Position numbers and translations under genes: made by a program
The notes under the pieces: model-generated
Told to the model about the DNA's origin: nothing
Database searches by the model: none
Seen by the model: the letters and a program-made list of their open reading frames with translations, nothing else
Part shown: positions 16,800 through 26,333 of the stretch, in pieces
Position numbering within the stretch: position 1 is the stretch's first letter
Layout: the number at the start of each line of letters is the position of its first letter
NCBI GenBank assembly: GCA_017459805.1
Contig: JAFUCE010000165.1
Coordinates: 1 to 44,929, forward strand
Length of the DNA: 44,929 nt
Direction of reading: 5' to 3'
Origin: Eggerthellaceae bacterium
GTDB lineage: Bacteria; Actinomycetota; Coriobacteriia; Coriobacteriales; Eggerthellaceae

Positions 16800-18014
16800 C
16801 TACACCTCTTCTAAACTGTGCGGGTTCAGGAAAAAATCGATTGCATAGAGCTTGCGATACCCCCGTTCAAGCAGGGTAAACGGATCGTCATCCATGGTAA
16901 TGACTATTTTCTTGTAGCCATCGTCTATTCCCTTGAAAGACTCGAGTTCTGTCTTTCTTTTTTCTTCGTCGACCATACTGTAGGCCACCTGTATGTAATA
17001 TGTGTCCTTGGGCCCTACCGCCACGAAGTCGATTTCCTTTTCACGGTTCTTGCCGATATCGACCGTAAGCCCCCTGCGCAGCAGTTCAAGGTAAACGTTG
17101 TTTTCGAGTGCACGCGTAACCTCAACTTGCCTGTAATTCATGCGGGCATTGCGCAGCCCCATATCAGAAATGTAGTACTTGTTCAGGGTTTTCAGGTATT
17201 CGCGTCCTTTGACGTCGTAGCGATACGCCTTATAGAAGAGAAACGATTCGCAAAGATACGTAAGGTAGTTTCCAACCGTATCTGGTGTCACGGTTTTGTA
17301 GCCGTTGCTTTTCAGGGTATCGGCTATCTTCTTGGCACTCACTAAAGAGCCGATGCTAGAGCACAGTACGTCATAGACAGCAGTGAAAATGGCGGGGTTG
17401 CGAAGGTGGTATCTGTCTATGATGTCTTTGGTTGCAACGGTCGACTCCAGCATTTGCAAATACTCGGTTTTGCCCTGTTCGTCTATTTCCGTTGCAACAA
17501 AGGGAAATCCTCCGTACTTACTGTAGTCATTCCAAGCCTCACGTTTATCGCCACCAACATATGAGTAGTACTCGGCAAACGAAAGTGGGAACACTTTTAT
17601 CTCGATACTTCTTCCGCGCAGCGCCGTTGATATATCTCCTGACAGCATCTTGGAATTTGACCCTGTTACGTACACATCACATCCGTTGTTTTTCAAGCTG
17701 TTCAAAAGGTCTTCGAATGCATCGATGTACTGTATTTCGTCGATCATGACGTAATGGGTTTTCCAGCGACCCTTCTTGTCGTTGATGTATGAATAAAGCT
17801 CTGAACTACTCCGTAAATGAACGTTTTCCTCGTTTTCCAAATTCACTTGGATAATCTGGCCCTTTGCGACACCCTGCTCTATAAGGTACTGATAGAAAAG
17901 TTCGAACAACAGCACGGATTTTCCGGAGCGCCTAACCCCGGTAATAGCCTTTATAAGATCCTTATCCTTGTAGTGCGCTAGCTTTTCGATATAGGATGGG
18001 CGATTAATATTCAT
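16800..18014 (-). CDS. AAA ATPase with DUF4143 domain, inserted in the hsd operon
   Basis: The 404-residue protein has a Walker A GVRRSGKS (26-33), a Walker B YVMIDEIQ (88-95) and a C-terminal DUF4143 region. In that region the usual nuclease-like end reads EIDFVAVG then YYIQVAYSM, with QVA where ExK is expected, so a PD-(D/E)xK activity is doubtful. Such ATPases are widespread in accessory regions; their cellular role is poorly defined. GGAGGTG precedes the ATG at 18014. The gene lies between hsdR and hsdM and is coupled to hsdM. Inverted repeats upstream suggest its own promoter or operator. It could be a regulatory or accessory factor of this restriction system, or an unrelated passenger. 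Confidence 0.8.
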   Translation of the reverse strand: MNINRPSYIEKLAHYKDKDLIKAITGVRRSGKSVLLFELFYQYLIEQGVAKGQIIQVNLENEENVHLRSSSELYSYINDKKGRWKTHYVMIDEIQYIDAFEDLLNSLKNNGCDVYVTGSNSKMLSGDISTALRGRSIEIKVFPLSFAEYYSYVGGDKREAWNDYSKYGGFPFVATEIDEQGKTEYLQMLESTVATKDIIDRYHLRNPAIFTAVYDVLCSSIGSLVSAKKIADTLKSNGYKTVTPDTVGNYLTYLCESFLFYKAYRYDVKGREYLKTLNKYYISDMGLRNARMNYRQVEVTRALENNVYLELLRRGLTVDIGKNREKEIDFVAVGPKDTYYIQVAYSMVDEEKRKTELESFKGIDDGYKKIVITMDDDPFTLLERGYRKLYAIDFFLNPHSLEEV

Positions 18015-18026
18015 CCTGGCACCTCC

Positions 18027-18070
18027 GAGTACAATTCTACTCGAAAAACTTCCAGAATTATGAAGTTTTC
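18027..18070 (-). promoter_or_regulatory. Two inverted repeats upstream of the ATPase gene
   Basis: GAGTA and TACTC (18027-18042, 6-base spacer) and GAAAAACTTC with GAAGTTTTC (18043-18070) lie in the 122-base gap between hsdR and the ATPase gene. The gap is AT-rich and is the only sizeable one between hsdR and the AlbA_2 gene, so an internal promoter or operator is plausible. No clear -10 and -35 pair was identified. Confidence 0.35.
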
Positions 18071-18136
18071 CTAGTAAAAGCGACGGCTTTGGCAGACTGC
18101 ATCAAGAACCGTCAGTTCACACGAAGTTCTTGCGCC

Positions 18137-21100
18137 TTATGAAGCGTGCTGGTATTCGGCGAAGTATTCGCTTGCTATGGCACCTGCCACCTGGCTAATC
18201 TGCTCTGCCGTGAACGTGATTTCGGCGGATTTACAGGAAGCCATAACCACGCCTTGCATTTCCTTCTTAAAGTATTCGGTATTGCTAAGCAACTGATAGT
18301 TGGACAACACCTTGTTGTCCGCATCTTGCTTTACGCGGTTAAGAATATCGAACAAGGTGGTAGGGCTATTGGTTAGTGGCGGAGGGGTACGCAAGACGCG
18401 CTTGTGAACACGCAGGAATTTGGCATCACCACTATATTTCTTGGCAAGAAGCGCATCTTTGCGATTATGTTCGTCAAAGCGCTTGCGCAGGCTGTCCAGG
18501 TCTTTGATAGCTTGTCGCAGGTCGTCAGAGTCCATTTCTTCAAAGTTGCGGTCTGCGAACTTCTTACGCAACTCGTCAAGTAGGTTTACGTATTCGGGGT
18601 CATCTTGGTCGAGACAAGCACCCGCGGAAGCATAGGTGCTTCGGAGCTTGTCGTTGAATTCATCAGCAATGACCAGTTCTTCGCGACCAAGGTTTTTGAA
18701 AGTAAACTCGATATTGGCCAGGAGTTCATTGATGGCACCCGTTGACTGTTCCTGCAGCTTAATCGCTTCAATGGCATTAAGACGGTTGATGCGATTGCCT
18801 ACTTCCCAGAGAAGCTTCTGGGCAGATGTCATATCGAAATGTTCGTAGAGTTCGGTAAAGCCTTGCATCGCTGCCACATTGCGCAGCTCGCGGTAACGAG
18901 CTAAGGCAGCGCGAAGTTCATAAAGCTGCTTTTTGTCTTCGATAAGGTCAATCTCTTTGATAAATGCAGCCACGTTATCGGTGCTGTACGCGAACAGTAC
19001 GTCTTTGATGTGCGCCAAGTCCATGCGGATAAGTTCGGGGGCTTCGAATAGGCTGCTCCAGCTGTCTAGTTCATCGCCGTACTCTTCGGTGAGCTCCTTT
19101 AAGTAGGCGCGGTTTGCCTTGTCATATTCTTCAGTGATGTCAGCAAAGTCGACTACGCAGCCGTAGGAATGGTTTTTGTAGGGCCTATTCACACGCGTGA
19201 GCGCCTGAAGTAGGTTGTGCGCGCGAATGGTACGGCACATGTACAGCTTCTTAAGGCGATGCGCGTCAAAGCCGGTAAGAAGCATGTTAAAGACAACCAG
19301 AATGTTTATAAGGCTGTCATCTTTCTTGAAGTCTTCGCAGATGGTGCGGCGTGCTTCCTTACTTCCTTCGTCGTGCAGAATTAATTCACTGCTTATGTCC
19401 TGGTCATAGCGTTGCAAATATTCATGAATCTTGCGTGCTTGCTTGGCCGAGGTTGCCACAATCATGGCGCCAATCGATTCATCGGCAAGGGCCTGCTGCG
19501 ACCGCACATAGTCTTCCAGGATGTATTCGCAAAGAGGTTCAACGAAGTTGTCGTGCTCGTATACGTCGGACAAAGAAATCAGCTTGTCGATTTCCTGCAG
19601 GCGGCGCATTTCTTCCTGCATTTTTACTTTGAATTCAGTGCGTATGTCTTCGCGCAAGAGCTTAAGCGTACAACCGTCGGCAATTGAATTGTTGTACCAG
19701 TAACGGTGGATGTAGTCGCCAAAGATTTCGCGCGTGTTATTGTTGCCGAACTTACCAATGAGCGGCGTGCCTGTAAGAGCAATACGCACTGCATCGCGGT
19801 CGGACGTTACCAACTGAGTTAGGAACTTGCCGCCAACCTTGTAGTCACGATGGGCTTCGTCGATATAGAACACGCGCTGGATATTGAGCGCATAGTCAAA
19901 CTCTTCAGTCTGTGCTTCATCGTCAAACTTTTGGATATTCACAACGGTAATGGTTAGATCCGCAGCGTCCGCGCCACGTTCGCTGGGTGCCTTGAGGGCT
20001 TCCCGGAATTCCTCTCGGTTATTGATGGATTGCACATTGCAGCCTCGGTTACGGAATTCGCGTGCAGCCTGGTCTGCCAAATCTATGCGGTCAACGATAA
20101 AGAAGAAGCGTGCAACCTGGCCACGTTGCTGATAGTAGTCACGTAAGTAGCGGGACAGGAAGAACGACAGGGCCGTCTTGCCGCTTCCTTGCGTATGCCA
20201 GATAGTGCCTTTACGCATGCCTTCATCGAGCTTTTTGCGCGTGGCGAAGGTTGCAAACAGCTGCGGATAGCGCATAACGTGTTTTTGCAGGTGCTTAATG
20301 CCTTGTTCGTCGGTTTCTTCGACATAGACAATGCCGTAGCGCAGCAAGAAAAGAAGGCGTTCGGGCGAAAAGAGCGAGGTGATTATGCGGTTAGCAGGTG
20401 TGGTTGGCTCGATAGACAGTTCGTATTCGGGCGAGCCGAAGTAACTAACCAAATTATTGTCGAGCAGGATGAATTTTTCGGAGTCTTGATTGCGGTCCTG
20501 GACTAGCATTTCCATGCCTTGCGTATCTTCTTCGCGGAACGGCTGCAAATAGACCTTGCCGTAGGCGCTCGTTGCATAATACGAGCCCTGGATGGGTGGA
20601 CGACAGCTTTCTTCGTATTCCTGGTTGTTGGAAAACGCCATAAGCTGCGTAATGTTGACGAAGCCTTTGTAGATGGGGTTCTTGAAGCGAGAATACATGC
20701 GCTCGCGCTCTGCTAGGATGCCTTCGTTATTATTGGGGCGCTTTACCTCCATGAATGCAAGTGGCATGCCATTCACGAGGAAAATGATGTCGGGCCGGAA
20801 GCTGTCGTCGCCGCTTTCGTAAGGGAGCTCTGTTACAACCGTAAAGCTGTTGTTGTTTGGGTTGTCGAAGTCGATAAGCTTTGTACCTTCAAATCCTGCC
20901 TGGAGGTTATTAAAGAACGTTCGACCCAAGTCTTCACTCTTAAGAACAAGTTTCAACTGACCTACGATTGCTTTTGCCTGGTCGGGGGTAAAGTCTTTAT
21001 TGTTAATGCGGCTAATGGATTCACGAAACAGCTCGTAAAAGATGTTGGTGTCGCGGTCGTAGTCTACACCAGGCTCTTTGTCGTGAAGCGACATGTAGCT

Positions 21101-21166
21101 ATAGCCAATGCGTGTGGCATGCACAAGCGCAGGTAGCTTTACGTATTTGTCTTCCGGCCGATTCAT
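18137..21166 (-). CDS. hsdR: Type I restriction endonuclease subunit HsdR
   Basis: The 1009-residue protein carries the HsdR layout. The N-terminal nuclease has RPDIIFLV (PD at 125-126) followed by FMEVKRP (Glu140, Lys142), the PD-ExK signature. The motor domain has Walker A TQGSGKT (325-331) and the DEAH box (436-439), then a second RecA-like half (GFDAHRLKKLYMCR region) and a helical C-terminal part. It translocates DNA and cleaves unmethylated substrate together with HsdM and HsdS. The gene is 55 bases downstream of the GmrSD-like gene and precedes the ATPase gene. Both key sites look intact, so restriction should be functional. Confidence 0.95.
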   Translation of the reverse strand: MNRPEDKYVKLPALVHATRIGYSYMSLHDKEPGVDYDRDTNIFYELFRESISRINNKDFTPDQAKAIVGQLKLVLKSEDLGRTFFNNLQAGFEGTKLIDFDNPNNNSFTVVTELPYESGDDSFRPDIIFLVNGMPLAFMEVKRPNNNEGILAERERMYSRFKNPIYKGFVNITQLMAFSNNQEYEESCRPPIQGSYYATSAYGKVYLQPFREEDTQGMEMLVQDRNQDSEKFILLDNNLVSYFGSPEYELSIEPTTPANRIITSLFSPERLLFLLRYGIVYVEETDEQGIKHLQKHVMRYPQLFATFATRKKLDEGMRKGTIWHTQGSGKTALSFFLSRYLRDYYQQRGQVARFFFIVDRIDLADQAAREFRNRGCNVQSINNREEFREALKAPSERGADAADLTITVVNIQKFDDEAQTEEFDYALNIQRVFYIDEAHRDYKVGGKFLTQLVTSDRDAVRIALTGTPLIGKFGNNNTREIFGDYIHRYWYNNSIADGCTLKLLREDIRTEFKVKMQEEMRRLQEIDKLISLSDVYEHDNFVEPLCEYILEDYVRSQQALADESIGAMIVATSAKQARKIHEYLQRYDQDISSELILHDEGSKEARRTICEDFKKDDSLINILVVFNMLLTGFDAHRLKKLYMCRTIRAHNLLQALTRVNRPYKNHSYGCVVDFADITEEYDKANRAYLKELTEEYGDELDSWSSLFEAPELIRMDLAHIKDVLFAYSTDNVAAFIKEIDLIEDKKQLYELRAALARYRELRNVAAMQGFTELYEHFDMTSAQKLLWEVGNRINRLNAIEAIKLQEQSTGAINELLANIEFTFKNLGREELVIADEFNDKLRSTYASAGACLDQDDPEYVNLLDELRKKFADRNFEEMDSDDLRQAIKDLDSLRKRFDEHNRKDALLAKKYSGDAKFLRVHKRVLRTPPPLTNSPTTLFDILNRVKQDADNKVLSNYQLLSNTEYFKKEMQGVVMASCKSAEITFTAEQISQVAGAIASEYFAEYQHAS

Positions 21167-21221
21167 AGTTTCACCAGCACTAATTATATCAAGTGGTCTT
21201 AAGAGCTATGCTCACAGCATC

Positions 21222-23756
21222 TTAAACAGATAGCACTTCAACAGCAATATTGCGTAATGCAAACATGCAGTTAGCTAGCCATTCGTACACTTCTGTAAGA
21301 TCATCGTTTGCAAAATCCACATCTCTCTTAATAGTTAAAGTGCGCGTCTTTTTATCAGCGTCTAAACTATCCCAGCAGATTTCACCGTCTAAGCTTTTTA
21401 GCATTTGTTCAGCTTCAGCTTTTCTATTAAGGAGAACTTGATAGGCTTCTACTGTGTAGCAATGTAAATCTGCGCCAACCTTTTTATCCCATGACCAAAG
21501 AAGTGCATGAAGCTTGCAGTCTCCGCGCTCTATTCCAAAACCTGCCCATGACTCAGGGTTTTCTATACGGTCGGACGGATCGTGGAATGCTTCCGAGAAA
21601 CCAGTTCTGGTAGAACAGTAGTCATAGAAGCCATCCCAGAACGCAATCCTAAAGGCTTTTGTTTCTTCCGTGTCTCCACCAAGATATTCGCTAAGGTATT
21701 GTGCCCGTAATTTATCAATCGCGGGTCCATCTGCGCCAAGTCGCCAAAACTTCCAACCGTTTCTAGCACCCGAGCCACCTGCAAGAGAAACAGTTCTTAT
21801 TGCAGCAAGTGACGGGCTATGGAATTCTTCGCCATTGGGGAGAACGATAGTCCCCTCTTCGGTTACCGTTGCCACCGTTGTAAACTTTTCACTAACTGGA
21901 ACAAGTTTGTCTCCAGGCTTAATAAGCCCGGATGAAAAAACGTAACGGAACTGCGCCTTGGATGGCACCTTCGGTATACCGCCTTTTTCGGTTGCGTATA
22001 GCTGGGCCTGTTCCTTTGTAACATTAAGGAAAGGCCATCGATTAACTGCCCGTTCTATTAGCCAGGCGGCACGGTTTTCAATTTCCGTTTTGTTCCATTC
22101 CGTTGCATTCTTTACAGCTTCAGAAATGGCCATGTACTCTTTATCGAACCCGCCAATACAACGTTTCTTTTTGTCTTCAAAGCTCCCGTCTGATAATTCC
22201 GAGTTATACGCAGTAAGTGTTAAGTTGCCGATGTTGTTCAGGAGTGTTTCAAAGATATCCTCAGATTCCTGGGACAACACCTCTTTCCAGCTAGATGAGT
22301 TCAGGGCATTTTGAGGCATGATATGTTCGATTGTGTATGACCCAGTACCAAAGTCATGCGGATCCTTCGGATGTTGAGCATTCTCGAGAGCTGTAAGCAT
22401 GTAAAACGCCTTACGGAAATGATAGACATCACGAGTTGCCAAAGCTTGCTCAAATTCAGTATCCGACGGGAAGCGCCGCGCCGTCCCCTCTTCAAGCAGT
22501 AACAACGATTCGAATGCCTCCCTGTAGTTGCCTTCATCTTCTTGAACCTTGTTTAGCTTTGCAATGACTGAAGGCAGGAACTTGTTTAGCGAGTTAGTTG
22601 GGGCATCACAAATTGCACGCCTAAAGACGTAGCTTTCAACGAGTTCAAGCATGTCAAGGAAGTCAGCCATTCCAAATGCGTCATCGTCATAGTCTTGGTA
22701 GAACGACATTAGTAATGGATTTAAAACAGTAATGTCGAGCCGCGCAAGGCTATCGAACTTTTCTTTGAGGGCGGCGTCTTTTTCTGTACCTGCAGTAATC
22801 GCGGAATAGTAACGCGCAAATTGCTCTAGTTCGCTAAGAAGCTCGCGCATATTGTCGCCCTTGTTGTATTCGTTTTCTACAACATGACGCTTAAAAATCG
22901 GGTACACATCGCGCTTTGCTAATGGCTCAGGCGCATACAGAACTGTTAGATAATTGCGAATAAACGAATCGAAGACAGTATCGTAGCTATCTGCGCCAAG
23001 AGTTTCTTCAATAACGCGCCAGTGGTTTAAATAAAGTTCGTCTTGCTGCTTTGGCGGCAGCCCCATCAAGACAAAGTTTCGGATAAGGTCAGCCGAAGAC
23101 AGGTCCTTGCCTGTTGAATTCATCGATTCAAAAATGAGTTGGGGATTGTCTGTCCCAGCGTCGAGGGATATCGAAACAACATCAAGGCGCTGGATACCGT
23201 CCCAAACAATATTCGGGTCCTCAAGCGCAGCAAGCCTATTTCGAAAGAAGTTCAAGTTTTCCCAAATACGCGCGGAATCATAAATCAGTTTATGGTCATG
23301 ATTAATTAAGTGTTCAAGAATCGACTTAAGAGTTTCGCGGTCTCCCTGAGAAAGAGTGAGCTTGTAGCTGTCGTCTCCCTCCATTTCTTCATCAATCAAA
23401 TAGCCTTTGTTGATTAGTCGTGTATATGAGAAACCGAGCGCTTTATCGGGGTTTTCTTTTGCATATTCAGCCAAAGCTACAAGCAAAAGAGTCACCGTAG
23501 TTACGCGTTGTTGCCCGTCAATAAGTAGTCGCGGCGTAATGCCTTTTGCAGACATAACGCCGTCCTGCACCCAGACAACAGACCCTGTAAAGTGCCTGTC
23601 ATCTGGACGTTTTCCTACAGAGAGAACGTCATCCCAAAGCTGTTCGCAGTGTTCTTCATCCCAGGAATAGGGACGCTGATAAACAGGCACAACAAAACGT
23701 AAACTAGCATTCGTAATGAGACCTATTAACGATTGGGCAGATGCGTTCATTGCCAT
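21222..23756 (-). CDS. GmrSD-like restriction protein (DUF262, DUF1524, DUF4268)
   Basis: The 844-residue single-chain protein starts with a DUF262 domain (VPVYQRPYSWDEEHCEQLWDD, then IDGQQR at 79-84). A long helical part follows, then a DUF1524 HNH-type nuclease motif (YTIEHIMPQ at about 474-482, with NNIGNLTL after it). It ends in a DUF4268-like segment (FWDGFYDYC). This layout is that of type IV (modification-dependent) GmrS/GmrD restriction enzymes, which act on modified phage DNA, with an extra C-terminal domain. The IDGQQR nucleotide-hydrolysis motif and the HNH residues are present. Placed before hsdR, it would complement a type I system by attacking modified DNA that escapes it. Function is inferred from family. 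Confidence 0.85.
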   Translation of the reverse strand: MAMNASAQSLIGLITNASLRFVVPVYQRPYSWDEEHCEQLWDDVLSVGKRPDDRHFTGSVVWVQDGVMSAKGITPRLLIDGQQRVTTVTLLLVALAEYAKENPDKALGFSYTRLINKGYLIDEEMEGDDSYKLTLSQGDRETLKSILEHLINHDHKLIYDSARIWENLNFFRNRLAALEDPNIVWDGIQRLDVVSISLDAGTDNPQLIFESMNSTGKDLSSADLIRNFVLMGLPPKQQDELYLNHWRVIEETLGADSYDTVFDSFIRNYLTVLYAPEPLAKRDVYPIFKRHVVENEYNKGDNMRELLSELEQFARYYSAITAGTEKDAALKEKFDSLARLDITVLNPLLMSFYQDYDDDAFGMADFLDMLELVESYVFRRAICDAPTNSLNKFLPSVIAKLNKVQEDEGNYREAFESLLLLEEGTARRFPSDTEFEQALATRDVYHFRKAFYMLTALENAQHPKDPHDFGTGSYTIEHIMPQNALNSSSWKEVLSQESEDIFETLLNNIGNLTLTAYNSELSDGSFEDKKKRCIGGFDKEYMAISEAVKNATEWNKTEIENRAAWLIERAVNRWPFLNVTKEQAQLYATEKGGIPKVPSKAQFRYVFSSGLIKPGDKLVPVSEKFTTVATVTEEGTIVLPNGEEFHSPSLAAIRTVSLAGGSGARNGWKFWRLGADGPAIDKLRAQYLSEYLGGDTEETKAFRIAFWDGFYDYCSTRTGFSEAFHDPSDRIENPESWAGFGIERGDCKLHALLWSWDKKVGADLHCYTVEAYQVLLNRKAEAEQMLKSLDGEICWDSLDADKKTRTLTIKRDVDFANDDLTEVYEWLANCMFALRNIAVEVLSV

Positions 23757-23861
23757 AATGTTCTCCGAATCTTAACGAAGCTTATATGCGGCATTTATTT
23801 TACTATTTCAACCTGTGATAACCCTAGCAAGGAGCTAACGTAAGAAGAGAACGAGCTAGGT

Positions 23862-24872
23862 CTAGGAGTGAGATAAAACCCAAGCTAAGAAAGGATTCCT
23901 GTTGTTGCTTTTGTTGACTTTCCCAAGACCGTACCATTCCTTGCTGACGATGTAGCGCTTACCCCAAAGTGTAATGACATCACAATAGTAGCGTTCATAG
24001 CCGCCTATCATTCGCTCTTCCTTTCCAGCTTTATCTATTGATGTAGTTGGCTTCAGAATTGCGTAATCTTGGCCGATTTCTTTTTTGCTAAGCAAGGGGT
24101 CTGTGAGTATTGCAACGTCTGCTTCGGGTGTTTTGCTATTTGTTTCTAGGTAAGCAAGACAGCGCATCACAAAACTCTTATTGGTAGCTGTTTCTATTCC
24201 TTCTAATTCATCTGGCAATAAATCACTGCTGAAGTCTGCATGTTGTTGAACTGGCTGTTCTTGCACGGAAAGAGTTTTTTCTCTCGATGGCGATGCGGCT
24301 TCTACGTCATTTAAGTATCGAACTATTTTCGCCTTTATATCATCTGACAACAGTTGAAACTCATGGAACATATCATGGAGCGTTTCGCAGTTTTGCCAAT
24401 ATTGATTCCACGTCTCACTTCCCACAATAGCCTCGAACTCAAGTCTTAAGGGAGTAAATTTTTGCTCATACCTTTTTAATCGCTCTATTCTGAGATGAAG
24501 GTCCTCAATGTTTCTGGACGCAGGTGATTTGGCAGCGTTTCCTGTCATCCAATCATGCCAGGGCTTGTTTCCTTTAGATTGATTACATTTGCTGCACGAA
24601 GGCACCAGGTTATGTATTTCGGATATGTACCCCGTTGGCTGCTTGTTCTTTACGAGAGGGTTTAAGTGGTCCCACTCAGTAAAGGGGTCGCCACAATACG
24701 CACAGGCAATGCTATTGTTGTCCATCTCTAGTACTGCAAGAGCCTCTGCAACTTCCTTTTCGGTCGGCATGATGCATGGGATTACTCCGTTTACAAATGA
24801 ATTAGTAATGGTTGAAGTACGTTTTGCAATACTAGCCTGCTTGGGCATAATGAAAACATCGAGGTAGCTCAT
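23862..24872 (-). CDS. HNH endonuclease with zinc-binding cysteines
   Basis: In the 336-residue protein an HNH domain at about 55-105 has Cys57/Cys60 (CAYC), the core EWDHLNPL with Asp68 and His69, HNLVPSCSKCNQSKGN and Cys93/Cys96. The four cysteines are those of zinc-bearing HNH nucleases. The C-terminal 200 residues are helical and unrecognised. It is the first gene of the leftward block; ATG 24872 has AAAGGATC upstream. Solitary HNH proteins of this kind occur beside restriction systems. A role in cutting foreign DNA is likely but its specificity is unknown, and the 105-base gap to the next gene leaves operon membership open. Confidence 0.75.
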   Translation of the reverse strand: MSYLDVFIMPKQASIAKRTSTITNSFVNGVIPCIMPTEKEVAEALAVLEMDNNSIACAYCGDPFTEWDHLNPLVKNKQPTGYISEIHNLVPSCSKCNQSKGNKPWHDWMTGNAAKSPASRNIEDLHLRIERLKRYEQKFTPLRLEFEAIVGSETWNQYWQNCETLHDMFHEFQLLSDDIKAKIVRYLNDVEAASPSREKTLSVQEQPVQQHADFSSDLLPDELEGIETATNKSFVMRCLAYLETNSKTPEADVAILTDPLLSKKEIGQDYAILKPTTSIDKAGKEERMIGGYERYYCDVITLWGKRYIVSKEWYGLGKVNKSNNRNPFLAWVLSHS

Positions 24873-25234
24873 GAGGTGATCCTTTCATAATGCGTGCATG
24901 TTACAGCATTGTACTATGAGCAACTTTTGATGATGAATCTGGATGCACGCCAGTATTACCATCTTATCCAGCTACGAAAAGTCCTACTCTGGTTCAGCAA
25001 TATCCCATTCTTCCATTGTCTAACCTCCTGGCATCTTTGGGAAAAACGTACAAGCCTATAGTAACTAGAAACACAGGTGGACGCGTCCCTATCATGGGAC
25101 TTTGCGAGTCCTTCTGCCCTGGCCTCAAAAACTCGGGCCTGGGTCAGTGCCTTTTGCCATCACCATCAACTGACCCAGGCACTCACGTGTGAGACAGTAT
25201 GACAATAAGCCTGCCGGCAAGCAGTACCCGTTTT
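24873..25234. other. Intergenic region with hairpin, no full gene
   Basis: This 362-base gap separates the HNH gene from the Fic gene, both leftward. It contains a minus-strand microframe of ten codons (24984-25016, MEEWDIAEPE) with AGGAGG eight bases before its ATG. This may be a translated leader peptide or the start of a lost gene; it is too short to decide. The other content is a 12-base perfect inverted repeat listed separately. No other coding signal was found. Confidence 0.4.
25137..25180. repeat. Perfect 12-base inverted repeat
   Basis: GCCTGGGTCAGT (25137-25148) and ACTGACCCAGGC (25169-25180) form a stable stem over a 20-base loop between the Fic gene stop and the HNH promoter region. 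No T-tract follows on either strand, so terminator use is possible but weak; it may equally be a dispersed palindromic repeat. Confidence 0.55.
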
Positions 25235-26287
25235 TCACCTAACCTTGTACGAGCGGATGCGCTGCTTGACCAGCACGGGCTCTACCAGATCCTGCTTTGC
25301 AAGCGCTGCACTCCAGTTGATGATGGTGCGGTTGCTTACATCGAAGACGTCTGCCATTTGAATGGGAGTGAATTCGCGAATGTCGTGCTCGATCAGGTAG
25401 TCGAAAAACGCGCGCTCTTTCTTGCTCAAGTGAGACAGCGACGCCTCCAGGCTTTCGCCCTGCGCCGTCTGCACCAGCTGCGTGGATTTTTGCGCATAAA
25501 GCTCCACCATACGTAAGAAGTACTCGAGCCAGACCTCGGGGTGTGGCGGGTTGTTGCGTCCGTTGTAGTAGAGGGCGGGCAGCCCCATCTGGAGCGCTGC
25601 ATAATACTCTTGCGCGTCGTAGGCGAAGTATTCCTCCAGCGACCCCACGCCACCGAAGCCGTAACCGCATAGATCCAGGTAGTAGCCACTCAGGATGCGC
25701 GCTGTCCTGCCGTTGCCGTCCTCAAAGGGATGGATCGTCACGAGCTCGTAATGAATGATGCCAGCCTTCACGAGGGCATGGTCATCAGACGTCGCCACGT
25801 AGTCGCATAAGCTGTCGATAAGCGACTCGACTTCGGACGCCTCGGGTGGTATATAGTCGGGTTTGCCTGAGGTGGAATCGTAAACGGCAAACAGGACCCC
25901 CGGCGGCATGGGACCGCGAAAGCCGATCTTCTCTGGTGGCTCGCCAGCAACGACAATCTTCTGTACATCGAGTATGAGCTTTTTACTGAACGGAGTGCCT
26001 TTGATTAACTCTTTGTCAAGATAGGTAAGCGCCTGGTAGTAGTTGCGCACTTCCTCTTCGGGTTTGAGGAAGTGGCGCTTTCTGCTGTCGACAGCGTCCG
26101 ATGCCTGCTGTTCGCTGAGAGGATTGCCCTCAATGGCGTTGGATGCGTAGGTGCTTTTTTTCTTGGAGTTCTTCCGTAGACGCGACGAGATTGCGGGAGG
26201 AATCCTGTGCTTTGGGAACAGCACGCGGCAATTTTCGATGGAGACGATGCGTGCGAGCATTTCGTTAGTGATGGTCGCTTTAATCAT
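25235..26287 (-). CDS. Fic family protein (putative AMPylator) with C-terminal winged helix
   Basis: The 350-residue protein has the complete Fic active-site motif HPFEDGNGRTAR (186-197). It also has an N-terminal inhibitory motif of the S/T-x3-E-G/N type (Ser49 to Gly54 within SNAIEGN), so it is likely self-inhibited. Residues 285-350 read as a winged-helix DNA-binding domain (FTPIQMADVFDVSNRTIINW). Fic enzymes transfer AMP or related groups to target-protein hydroxyls. The target here is unknown; the fused DNA-binding domain suggests autoregulation or action on a DNA-bound protein. The upstream repeats at 26301-26333 fit that view. The gene sits at the edge of the defence island and is not coupled to its neighbours. 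Confidence 0.85.
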   Translation of the reverse strand: MIKATITNEMLARIVSIENCRVLFPKHRIPPAISSRLRKNSKKKSTYASNAIEGNPLSEQQASDAVDSRKRHFLKPEEEVRNYYQALTYLDKELIKGTPFSKKLILDVQKIVVAGEPPEKIGFRGPMPPGVLFAVYDSTSGKPDYIPPEASEVESLIDSLCDYVATSDDHALVKAGIIHYELVTIHPFEDGNGRTARILSGYYLDLCGYGFGGVGSLEEYFAYDAQEYYAALQMGLPALYYNGRNNPPHPEVWLEYFLRMVELYAQKSTQLVQTAQGESLEASLSHLSKKERAFFDYLIEHDIREFTPIQMADVFDVSNRTIINWSAALAKQDLVEPVLVKQRIRSYKVR

Positions 26288-26300
26288 GTACGAGTCCTAT

Positions 26301-26333
26301 TAGTGAAATAGCTACTTCACTATTATTTCACTA
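26301..26333 (-). promoter_or_regulatory. Operator-like inverted repeats upstream of the Fic gene
   Basis: TAGTGAAATA (26301-26310) is the exact complement of TATTTCACTA (26324-26333), and an additional half-site, CTTCACTA, lies between them. The nearest edge is 13 bases upstream of the start codon. This spacing suits a repressor covering promoter and ribosome site, with the Fic protein's own winged-helix domain the natural candidate. The rest of the gap to 26673 contains nothing else I can support. Confidence 0.6.

Noticed and set aside
24984-25016. Ten-codon ORF as a real gene
   Set aside because: Good ribosome site but too short to tell from chance; mentioned only within the gap entry.
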